Positions 22,601 to 34,600 of a stretch of 64,000 nucleotides of DNA are shown here, one piece after another. Position numbers and translations under genes: made by a program. The first letter of the stretch is position 1; each line of letters opens with the position of its first letter. Source of the DNA: Neoarius graeffei (lineage: Eukaryota > Chordata > Actinopteri > Siluriformes > Ariidae); contig NC_083589.1 of NCBI RefSeq assembly GCF_027579695.1, forward strand, positions 38,975,835 to 39,039,834. Direction: 5' to 3'. A model generated the notes under the pieces. The model worked only from the letters and a program-made list of their open reading frames with translations. It did not search any database and was not told the DNA's origin.

Positions 22601-25600
22601 GGATCTATCAAAGTCTGATCTTCACAACACATGTTTGTGGAAGTGTATCATGGCACGAACAAAGGAGATTTCTGAGGACCTCAGAAAAAGTGTTGTTGAT
22701 GCTCATCAGGTTGGAAAAGGTTAGAAAACCATCTCTAAAGAGTTTGGACTCCACCAATCCACAGTCAGGCAGATTGTGTACAAATGGAGGAAATTCAAGA
22801 CCATTGTTACCCTCCCCGGGAGTGGTCGACCAACAAAGATCACTCAAAGAGCAAGGTGTATAATAGTCAGCGAGGTAACAAAAGACCCCAGGGTAACTTC
22901 TAAGCAACTGAAGGCCTCCCTCACATTAACATTAGCCAATGTTCATGAGTCCACCATCAGGAGAACACTGAACAACAGTGGTGTGCATGGCAGGGTTGCA
23001 AGGAGAAAGCCACTACTCTCCAAAAAGAACATTGCTGCTCATCTGTACTTTCCCAAGATCACGTGGACAAGCCAGAAGGCTATTGGAAAAATGTTTTGTG
23101 GATGGATGAGACCAAAATAGAACTTTTTGGTTTAAATGAGAAGCGTTATGTTTGGAGAAAGGAAAAAACACTGCATTCCAGCATAAGAACCTTATCCCAT
23201 CTGTGAAACATGGTGGTGGTAGTATCATGGTTTGGGCCTGTTTTGCTGCATCTGGGCCAGGACGGCTTGCCATCATTGATGGGACAATGAATTCTGAATT
23301 ATACCAGCGAATTCTAAAGGAAAATGTCAGGACATCTGTCCATGAACCGAATCTCAAAAGAAGGTGGGTCATGGAGCAAGACAACAACCCTAAGCACACA
23401 AGTCATTCTACCAAAGAATGGTTAAAGAAGAATAAAGTTAATGTTCTGGAATGGCCAAGTCAACGTCCTGACCTTAATCCAATCGAAATGTTGTGGAAGG
23501 ACCTGAAGCGAGCAGTTCATGTGAGGAAACCCACCAACATCCCAGAGCTGAAGCTGTTCTGTACGGAGAAATGGGCTAAAATTCCTCCAAGCCGGTGTGC
23601 AGGACTGATCAACAGTTACCGCAAACGTTTAGTTGCGGTTATTGTTGCACAAGGGGGTCACACCAGATACTGAAAGCAAAGGTTCACATACTTTTGCCAC
23701 TCACAGATATGTAATATTGGATCATTTTCCTCAATAAATAAATGACCAAGTATAATATTTTTGTCTCATTTGTTTAACTGGGTTCTCTTTATCTACTTTT
23801 AGGACTTGTGTGAAAATCTGATGATGTTTTAGGTCATATTTATGCAGAAATATAGAAAATTCTAAAGGGTTCACAAACTTTCAAGCACCACTGTAGTTAC
23901 CTTGAAGTCCAATAATGAGTCCCACGGGGTACATTAGTGTAAACTGTACCTTGGGGGACAGAAATGGACTCCTACTGTACCCCTATTTCTGACAGTGTAG
24001 TTTCAGGACTTTGATGAAGATCTGATCACATTTCAGGTCAAATTTGTTCAGAAAATTGTAAAAGGCTCCCAAGCGTTCTAGTGCCACTGGAACCTATTGA
24101 TTTCAACGGCACATCTGGATTTAATGAAACATTTGTGAAAGTCAATTTATCTTAATTACTTGAAAGAAAGCAATTCAAAACAATTCCATGACTGAAGACA
24201 AAGATGATCAGCTATTCAATTAGGACAAAAGAACGCTAGTCATAAAGAGGAAGAGTTTGTGTGTCGGCGTTAGCTGACATTCTGTCATTTTCAGCTCTCT
24301 GTGAGCTTTGGAGGTTTGTGAAGGTCTAAATGTAAATCAGCTGTGCTCTAAATCCAAACGGTAATGTTACAAGGGATTGGCGTTTAACAAACGTATGCAA
24401 GTATGAAGAAAATCAGCATTACTGAAACTTTTATCAACTGGAATCTCTAGTTTGGTTTGGCCGACAAAAACATTTACACACAACTTTACTAAATGATAAA
24501 CCATACTCACAGTTTGTAGATACATGAAACTATAGCGGATACGTTTCTTTTGACAAAAAGAAAATTCAATTCTAAATAAGTTTAGTGTCATGTGACAGGA
24601 TGTTTCTTTTTCTTGTTGGAGATGCTTCATCTACAATAATGTACAACAAAACAAAGACCAATATCTCTACTCTGTATTATTTCAAAAGTCTTTGAACGCT
24701 GTGTCTTTGGACATTGTTATCCATATTTTATACCATTTCTTTATCACCTGCAGCATGGTTTCTTGTGAGGTAGATCTACTGTAACTCAGCTTCTTGAAGT
24801 CTATCATCACATCTTAGACTTACTAGCTGGGGGACAGGAGGTTGATGTTTTACATCTAGACTTATCCAAGGCATTTGATAAAGTCCCTCATTACCTCCTG
24901 TTGTCCAAGCTTAGTTGTTATGGTGTCTCTGGGTTGCTTTTAAAGTGGTTTGAAAGCTACTTGACGGACAGGCATCAACGGGTTGTTCTTGACGGCACAT
25001 TTTCGGAGTGGTTGCCCGTCACTTCTGGAGTCCCTCAGGGATTCATCTTAGGTCCATTACTGTTTTTGATATATGTTAACGATATGCCAAGATATCTTGA
25101 GTATGGGTCGAGCCTCACCCTCTTTGCAGATGATAGCAAGCTTTATTGCCCTATTGAATCTGCAAGTTCCGGCGTCTCTTTACAGAGCGACTTGAACTGT
25201 CTCCATGACTGGAGTATGGATTATGGCATGCAGTTTAACATCTCTAAATGCAAGGTTTTGCACATGTCAAAGCTGAGATCACGTAAAGGGACTCCAAATA
25301 ATTATCAACTAGCTGGGAAGGTATTGGAAACAGCCTCTGAAACCTTCGATCTCGGGGTGGTTGTTTCTAATAAGCTCACGTGGGCTACCCATATCGAAGA
25401 ACTTTGTGCTAAGGGAAACAAAGTGTTAGGTCTTGTGAAGCGCGTTTGTGGGCGTGATATTTACGATGTATCAACTAGGCAGTTACTGTATATGACTTTA
25501 GTTAGGCCAATATTAGAATATGCATCGCCTTTGTGGTCCCCTTATACAGTTAAACATCGAAAGCTGTTGGAAAACATCCAGCGTCGTGCCACAAAGTTTA

Positions 25601-28600
25601 TTCTAAACTATCTGGCCATAGAGTTAACATACAATGACAGGCTGTGTAAGCTAAATTTACTCCCTCTAGAATTTCGTAGGGAGATACATGACTTAGTCCT
25701 CCTATTCAAATTCAAGGTTGGGATAATAACAGCAAATTTTGTCAATTTTTTGTCACCTGCAACCAGCCATTATAGAACTCGTAACTATGATTTTAACAAC
25801 TTTTGTCCTCTTACGTCACATAAGCAAGATTATTTCACTAACTCATATTTTCCTCGAACTATAAAATTATGGAACAGTCTCCCTAGTTATATAAAGCAGT
25901 CTACACTGCAAAAACCCGGCTTACAAAAACAAGAAAAAAAAGTAATAAAATTAGGAATATTTTACTTAAAATAAGCAAAATTATCTGCCAACAGAACAAG
26001 AAATTTTGACTTGGCAAGATTTTTAAAAACAAGTAAATATATCTAGCTTTAGAAACCCCACAGATGTCATAAACTAGTGTATTTATACTAAAAACAAGTA
26101 AAGTTGTACTACTCATTTTAACATGCTAGATACTTTGTCCCCCAACCAACAGTTTGACTATTTCATCTGGGCATATTGGTGTGCTCTGTTTAAGTAAGTG
26201 TTTATACCAACTGAGACCGCCAAATAAATCAAAATCAAAACAACAAACCAATCCATTTTGTAGCCTATTTTTGTTACCAGATTGACAATACAACAATTCA
26301 TTTAATTTCGTTATCTGTTTTGTGTTAAGAGATTAAAAGAAAGGATAAGATGCTTGAAATAAGAAATTCTGACTTTGACAAACTTGTCATGGTTAATATA
26401 ACACCGATGAAATTATGGTAATTCTCATTTTAAGACAGAACTTACTCATAACCAGTAATAAAATCTCAATAACAAGTTATAATACCTTATTAAGATAATT
26501 GAGGGAAAAAATGCTTAAAGTAAGTGAAATACTCTTACACAAAACCTGCCTGGAAAGGAGAATTATCTTGGCAGACAAATAACAAGCATATTTTGTCTTG
26601 ATTTAAGATATTTAATCTTGGTTAGATTTTACTTTTTGCAGTGTACGTCAGTTCCTGAGTTCAAAAAAACTACTTCGTAGCCATTACAATTCAAGATTGT
26701 ACTCATACCGGGCACCATGACCTATATTTATTTAACTTGGATATTTTTGTTACTTAGTCAATTGATAATTATTTTTTATATTTATTGTTTTTCTTGTTTT
26801 TAATCATCTAAATATGTTTTGTAATGTTTTGTATTTTGTTAAGGGGTTGAATGTTAATTGGGGCTTTGCCCTGTATTCTTCTCCTGCCACTTTTTTCTAT
26901 TTATGTATTTATTGTGGCAAACCTCAATAAAAGAAAATAAAAGAAAGCAACCAGGAGGAAAAGCAATGACAGTTAAAAGAAAATTTGTATTCTACTTGTG
27001 ATATACATGACATTTTTAAAGGAAATGTGTCAAACAAAGCCTTTTTATGACTCAGAGGCATTATTTTTTCAGGTTGTCTGTCCATTCTTCTTGGAAATGT
27101 GTAAAGAAGTACATTTAAAAGAGGTATTTTATACCAAGATGGGTCTCTGGATGTTCCGAGAGGACTGTATCCAACAATGATGATTTCATTCTGCTTACAA
27201 AATTCCATCATTTTAGGCTGACTGAAGTAAGGGTGGCATTCAATCTAAGATAAAATGTAATAAAACAAATACCTTGATAGGAGTCTTGATAAAAAAAGTA
27301 AGTGCATCAATACCTGTAACACTAAGCAATAACAAAATGATTTCCACTGATTTGGAGCATGCTGCCAGGATTTACCTGATTCGATACGGGTTTGTACTTT
27401 AGACCTGGCTTATTCAGGATCAGCTCCAGTTGCCGCTTATTGAAGTTCGACACTCCAAGAGATTTTACCAGCCCTGCATCTTTACAGGCTTCTAATGCCT
27501 CAAAAGGGGAAAAGATGGAAAAAACAGTGAGAAAACTGTTGCATTTAGGAAAACTGTACACATTTTTAAAAGGCCTCATAAATGCTTTGTTTATGTGCAC
27601 TTCACTGTATGTATGCCAAATAAAGTGTGCATAACCCTGACCTGTTCTGTCCAGGTCATAATGACCTGTGTAAAGTTTTACAAGGTATAACCATAGTAAA
27701 AACATGAAGATGAAGAAATAGATGACGGAGGCTATATTAGATCTGAGACCTCTATCAACGTAAACTACAAAACATTTTATTTCACATCATGCTTTCTAGA
27801 AAACATTTTAAAAGAAAGCTGAATGTTTAATGAAATATTTCTCAGTAAGATTTTAGAACATGCTCTTCTCAGTAAAAACATGAAGATGAGGATTACCGAG
27901 ATGGTTTTGAGCTGAGAGTCAATAATACAGTTAAAGAAAAAGATTAAACATGTTAGGACTAGGACTGTTTTGGCCTCTAGAGGCCGCTGTTATTTCCTTT
28001 TCATGTCGTGTTTATTTTGGCCTCTAGAGGCCGCCACTGTTCCTGTGTTTTGTGTTTGTGTTAATTGCCTAATTATCTTCACCTGTGTCCTTAATTAGTT
28101 TGTCTATTTATACCCCTGAGTTCAGTCCTCTTGTCACGGAGTCTTTGTGCTGTTATGTTTATCTCCAGTTTCCTTTGTACTGTGTTTTTGATCTTCTTAG
28201 CTTTTGAATTTTTGCACTTTGCTTTTCTTTTGGATTTACTCTTTGGTTTTTTTTGTCTTTTGTTTTGCCCTGTATATAGTGTATATAGTTTAAATAAACC
28301 ATTTGATTCTTTTTCTACTTCCGCCTCACGCCTCTGCATTTGAGTCATCCCCCTGGTGGCCTAGTGGGGGTTTGCTGGATTATCACACCAACGAACCAGG
28401 TTCGAATCCCAGCAAAACCCTAACAGAAAGACTCCGTCATGACCGACTCAGCAGAGGCTGCTTCAACTGTCTACCCGGCCAACCTTCAGGGAATTATGGC
28501 AGCTTTGACACGCTTCGGAGCGACCATGGACGCTCATGGACGTACGCTCACCAGCCAACGTGAGGCCCTCGCTCGCCACGAGGAACTGCTTCAGCAAATT

Positions 28601-31600
28601 GGGAAAACCCTGGCACAGCTGACATCTCTGCCTGCATCTCCTGCTCCTGATCCAGTTCCTGCTCCTGATCCAGCTCCCACTCCTGCTCCAGTGCCTCCTG
28701 CAATGCTGCCTTCTTCACCTCGCGAACCCAGCCTTCCTGCACCACAGAGGTATGACGGCAAGCACAGTGAGTGCCGAGAGTTCCTTACCCAGTGTCAACT
28801 CACCTTTGAGCTTCAGCCTACCACCTACACTACGGATCGCCGCAAGATTGCCTTTGTGATCACCTTATTAGCTGGTAAGGCGCGAGCCTGGGCTACTGCT
28901 ATCTGGCAAAGACAGGGACCTGAGTGCTTTGATTTCCAGCTGTTTTCTGAAGAGATGCTTCGGGTCTTCGATCAGGCAGACATCAGTACCGACGCAGCCC
29001 GAAAGCTCATGTCCATCCGGCAAGGAGGAAGCGTCGCAGATTACGCCATCTCGTTCCGAACACTCGCAGCAGTAAGTGGATGGAACGAGACTGCCCTGGT
29101 GTCAGCCTTCCACCATGGTCTGTCTGACCCCATCAAGGACGGTCTGGCCTCTATTGGATGCCCAAGTGACCTCGAAACCCTCATCTCACATGCTATTCGT
29201 CTGGACAACAGGATGAGAGAACGCCACCAAGCCTTGAGCCCCCCCAGCCTCCCTACCTCTACCTGGAGACCGTCTACCTCCTTCAGTGACTGTCCAGAAC
29301 CCATGCAAGTGGGTCGTACTCGCCTCTCCGCATCTGAGAGGGAGCGCAGAAGGAGGGACAAGTGCTGCATCTACTGTGGCAAGCCTGGTCACTTCCGAGC
29401 ATCATGTCCCGAACTCTTGGGAAAAGGACCGCCCCGTCCAGCCGAGGGAGGGTTGTGACGGGGCCTACCCTCTCTCCCGGACTCCCTGGCCAAGGAATCT
29501 ACATCCCGGTCTCCATCTCCTGGGGTGAGTCTGTCCACTCTTGTCAAGCTTTGATAGACTCAGGGGCGGCTGGGAACTTTATGGATATTCACTTCGCCCA
29601 AAGCATCAATATTCCGACTGCACCTCTTGAAGTCCCTCTGTCTGTGTCTGCCCTCGATGGCCAAGCGTTAGGTGATGGAAGAGTCACTCAAGTTACTTCT
29701 CCAGTCTTCCTCCAGTCTCAAGGTCACAAGGAAGAAATATCCCTGCACCTGATTCCTTCACCTGAGTTCCCAGTTATTCTAGGCCTTCCTTGGCTTACTC
29801 GCCACAACCCTCGCATAGACTGGGTAACTAGCCAGGTTGTGGAATGGGGCCCTGCATGCCATGCCTCTTGTCTGCTCTCTAGCTCTCCTGTGTCTCCTGC
29901 CGAGCCCCCTGATCTCACCGAGTTATCTCAAGTTCCCACAGAGTACTGGGATCTCAAGGAGGTATTCAGCAAGAGCAGGGCCGCCATTCTTCCTCCGCAC
30001 CGGGCCTACGACTGTGCCATCGACTTGCTCCCTGGGACTACCCCTCCTCGTGGCAGACTGTTTTCACTCTCTCAGCCAGAACGCAAGGCCATGGAGGAAT
30101 ACCTCAAAGATGCCCTGGTCTCTGGGTTTATTCGACCCTCCACTTCACCTGCTGGAGCCGGCTTCTTCTTTGTCGGCAAGAAGGATGGGGGGCTCCGACC
30201 ATGTATTGATTACAGGGGCCTGAATAAGATCACTGTGCGCAACCGATATCCCCTTCCGCTGATGTCCACAGCTTTCGACCTGCTCCAAGGCGCCACCGTC
30301 TTCACCAAGTTGGACCTACGGAACGCATACCACCTCATCCGTATCCGACAGGGAGACGAGTGGAAGACTGCCTTTAACACCCCGTCTGGGCACTACGAAT
30401 ACCAGGTGATGCCCTTCGGACTCACCAACGCACCAGCTGTTTTTCAGGCCCTAATCAACGACGTCTTAAGGGACATGATTAACCTATACGTTTTTGTCTA
30501 CCTCGACGACATCCTTATCTTTTCCAAGACCGTGCAGGAGCACCGCCACCATGTCCGCCAGGTTCTCCAGAGGCTGCTACAGAACAATCTGTTCGCCAAG
30601 GCCCAGAAATGCGAATTTCATGTTCCCGAGGTCTCCTTTCTGGGATTTATTGTACGGACAGGCCAACTCCAAATGGACCCTGCCAAGACCCTGGCCGTCC
30701 GGGATTGGCCTACTCCCAAGTCCGTTAAGGAGGTTCAGCGGTTCTTAGGATTCGCTAACTTCTACCGCAAGTTCATCAGGAACTTCAGTTCTGTGGCAGC
30801 ACCCATGTCAGACCTCACCAAAGGGACAGGTGGATCTTATGGCTGGTCTCCTCAGGCAGAAAAGGCGTTCAAAGACCTCAAGGACCGCTTCTGCACGGCA
30901 CCCATTCTGGTTCTCCCGGACACCTCCCAACCATTCATCGTGGAGGTGGACGCCTCGGACAGTGGTGTCGGCGCGGTGCTCTCTCAACGTTCGGAAGGAA
31001 AGCTGCACCCCTGCGCTTACTTCTCCCACCGCCTGAGTCCTGCTGAGTCCCGGTACGATGTGGGGGATCGAGAACTGCTAGCGGTCAAACTGGCCCTTGA
31101 GGAGTGGAGGCACTGGCTGGAGGGAGCACAACATCCATTCCTGGTTTGGACTGACCACAAGAACCTGGAGTACCTCCAGCAAGCCAAGAGACTGAACCCT
31201 CGACAGGCTAGGTGGGCCCTGTTTTTCAGTCGGTTTGACTTCACCCTCTCGTACCGCCCCGGCTCCAAGAACACCAAACCTGACGCACTGTCCAGACTGT
31301 TCTCTGCCACTAACAGGGAGAATGAAGTCGGGCCTATTATCCCTGTGTCCCGGATTGTGGCCCCTGTCCGCTGGGGTATTGAGGAGGCTGTCCGACGAGC
31401 CCAACGCCAGGACCCCGGTCCTGGGACGGGGCCACCAGGCCTCTTGTACGTCCCACATCAAGCCCGGGCCAAGGTTCTCCAGTGGGGTCACTCTTCCCCT
31501 CTCACCGCCCACCCGGGAGCTCGGAGGACCCTGGACTTCCTGAAAAGACGCTTCTGGTGGCCTAACATGGAGAAGGAAGTAAGGTCATTTGTCCTGTCCT

Positions 31601-34600
31601 GTGAGGTTTGCACCAGAACCAAGAACCCACGACAGCGTCCCCAGGGTCTCCTGCATCCTCTGACCATTCCCCGGCGTCCCTGGTCCCACGTGGCAGTCGA
31701 CTTTATCACGGGTCTCCCTGAGTCACAAGGTAACACGGTCATTTTGGTCTTAGTTGACAGATTCTCCAAGGCCTGCCGCTTCATACCACTGTGCAAACTC
31801 CCCTCTGCTCTTGAAACTGCGAAACTTTTGTTTAATCATGTCTTCCGAGTCTTTGGTCTTCCACAGGACATCGTCTCAGACCGAGGGCCCCAGTTCTCCT
31901 CCCGAGTGTGGCACGGGTTCTGCAAGGTCATCGGAGCCACTGCCAGCCTCTCCTCTGGGTTTCACCCACAGTCCAATGGTCAGACGGAGAGGCTCAACCA
32001 GGACCTGGAAACCACCCTGCGAGGCCTGGCTATGGATAACCCGACATCGTGGAGCACCTGGCTGCCATGGGCGGAGTACGCCCACAACACCCTGCAGTCA
32101 TCGGCCACCAAGCTGTCGCCATTCCAGTGCCAATTCGGGTTCCAGCCACCTCTGTTCCCGGACCAGGAGGAGGACGCGGGGGTGCCCTCGGTCAACCAAT
32201 ATGTGAGACGGTGTCGCAAGACCTGGAGCATGGTCAGGAAGACCCTCATACAGACCTCCAGAACCAACCAGACTCAGGCCAACCGCCATAGGAGACCTGC
32301 ACACGCTTTCCGCCCTGGGCAGCGTGTTTGGCTGTCCACTAAGGACCTTCCACTGCGGGTGGAGAACCGCAAGCTTGCTCCTCGCTACATTGGCCCCTTC
32401 AAGGTGGTGCGCAGGGTGAACCCTGTCTCCTACCGGCTCCAGTTGCCCCGGACTCTGAGGATCAACCCCACTTTCCATGTTTCCCTGTTACGGCCCGTAC
32501 TGACGTCTACGTATGCCCCTGCCCCTAGGAACCCCCCACCCCCCCGCATCTTCCAGGGGCAGACTGTGTTCACTGTGAATCGCCTGCTTGACTCCCGCCG
32601 GGTCCGCGGCGGGTTGCAATATCTGGTGGACTGGGAGGGCTATGGTCCTGAGGAGCGCTGCTGGGTTCCTGCTCGGGATGTCCTTGATAAAGAACTATGT
32701 CGGGACTTCCATTCGGCCCATCCGGATCGCCCTGGGAACGTCAGGAGACGCTCCTAGAGGGGGGGGTCCTGTTAGGACTAGGACTGTTTTGGCCTCTAGA
32801 GGCCGCTGTTATTTCCTTTTCATGTCGTGTTTATTTTGGCCTCTAGAGGCCGCCACTGTTCCTGTGTTTTGTGTTTGTGTTAATTGCCTAATTATCTTCA
32901 CCTGTGTCCTTAATTAGTTTGTCTATTTATACCCCTGAGTTCAGTCCTCTTGTCACGGAGTCTTTGTGCTGTTATGTTTATCTCCAGTTTCCTTTGTACT
33001 GTGTTTTTGATCTTCTTAGCTTTTGAATTTTTGCACTTTGCTTTTCTTTTGGATTTACTCTTTGGTTTTTTTTGTCTTTTGTTTTGCCCTGTATATAGTG
33101 TATATAGTTTAAATAAACCATTTGATTCTTTTTCTACTTCCGCCTCACGCCTCTGCATTTGAGTCATCCCCCTGGTGGCCTAGTGGGGGTTTGCTGGATT
33201 ATCACACCAACGAACCAGGTTCGAATCCCAGCAAAACCCTAACAAAACATGACTGGTGTTTGTAAGTCTGAGGTCATTTTCTCTCCATCTCACTTTATAC
33301 TCGTGCACATAAGAGGGTTTTCATGGTCCTATTAATTACCAGCAAGGTTTATCTTCATTAATGATGGTAAAATGATGAGGTTTTGGCTGATAGGATGCAG
33401 CATGAGTAATGAACAGAACACAAAGGTTAACAATTGCACTTGAAAATCTAGTCTAACCAGCACATTCACATACCTCCCATGTGGCACAAAGGTCTGTATA
33501 ATGGTAAATGCACCTGCCATTCTCATCTTTTGGATAGAAAATATCTCCTGGCTAGGAAAATGAAAATAAAATCATATACAATCCATTCACACATAACTGA
33601 AAGATCTGTTGGTGGGTTTTCTGCATTATTATAAAATGTGGAAGATGTGAGGATGGTGGAAGGACCTTAAAAGCTATGGGGAGTTCGATGATGTAGAGAT
33701 CCACGTAGTCCAACTGCAGAGTTTGGAGAGTTCGCTCTAGTGCTGGTCTTACAAGCTCAGGAGGATGAAACGTGTTCCATAACTGGCATGAGAAAAAAAA
33801 ACCCACTGTATTTAGATTTTCAGTTTGTGGAAATGAACACAGTAGTCGGAGAAAATAAGGACATGTCAAAGTCAATAAAATGTGAATTCTTTATAGTACA
33901 CAAGTATTTCAAAATACAACCCCAAATTAGGAGAAGTTGGGATGGTATATTGACATTGAAATTAAAACTGAAAACAATGATTTGTAAATAATCTTTGATC
34001 TGTATTGCACTCAGAACAATACCACATTATTTGATGTTTTACCTCATGGATCTTTTTTAAAGAAGCATTTATTTCAATTCTGAAATTTGCATTGTCTCAC
34101 TGAAATATCCATGGAGATTGGATATGTTGTCTTGAAGGCAATATACAGTTAGGTCCATATATATTTGGACACTGACACAAATTTTGTTTTTTTACCTGTT
34201 TACTGAAACATATTCAGGTTATAGTTATATAATGGACATGGACATAAAGTCCAGACTTTCAGCTTTCATTTGAGGGTATCCACATTAAAATTGGATGAAG
34301 GGTTTAGGAGTTTCAGCTCCTTAACATGTGCCACCCTGTTTTTAAAGGGACCAAAAGTAATCGGACAATTGACTCAAAGGCTATTTCATGGGCAGGTGTG
34401 GGCAATTCCTTCGTTATGTCATTCTCAATTAAGCAGATAAAAGGCCTGGAGTTGATTTGAGGTGTGGTGCTTGCATTTGGAAGATTTTGCTGTGAAGAAA
34501 ACATGCGGTCAAAGGAGCTCTCCATGCAGGTGAAACAAGCCATCCTTAAGCTGCGAAAACAGAAAAAACCCATCTGAGAAATTGAAAGTAAATACAGAGG

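Larger units (their letters stand above)
22134..23998. mobile_element. MITE with TA flanks, split by a Tc1 element
   Basis: Left CTCTCAGAAAACAAAAGTAC and right, inverted, CACTGTCAGAAATAGGGGTA are the ends of a fish MITE whose body carries repeated GGTACCTT / GTACC words. TA lies at both outer edges. Its own sequence is 22134-22282 plus 23894-23998; the Tc1 fills the middle. Confidence 0.65.
24653..26930 (+). mobile_element. 5'-truncated non-LTR retrotransposon (jockey/CR1-like), split by a MITE
   Basis: Begins inside the reverse transcriptase (RPISLL) and runs to a 3' UTR ending CAATAAAAGAAAATAAAAG near 26930. The C-terminal coding end and UTR (26646-26930) are displaced by a MITE at 25904-26643. 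The rest of the element is missing at the 5' side, as usual for LINEs. Clade within the jockey/CR1 group not resolved. Confidence 0.8.
27951..33244 (+). mobile_element. Ty3/gypsy chromovirus (sushi-ichi-like), looks whole and young
   Basis: Two 475-bp LTRs that read identical, the 5-bp target duplication AAACA at 27946-27950 and 33245-33249, gag and pol frames, a chromodomain and a self-priming type primer site. No breaks are obvious by eye. Identical LTRs mean a very recent insertion. It lies in akr1d1 intron 4, antisense to the gene. Domain order (PR-RT-RH-IN-chromodomain) is the normal Ty3/gypsy order. Confidence 0.95.

Noticed and set aside
24901-25974. 357-residue open frame taken as a host gene.
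   Set aside because: It is LINE reverse transcriptase ([14 protein letters not shown] motifs) with a stop upstream and MITE-derived residues at its end.
28091-28348. Lys-rich 85-residue frame on the minus strand, repeated at 32910-33167.
   Set aside because: Both lie inside the LTRs of the chromovirus and are antisense shadows of A/T-rich U3-R sequence.
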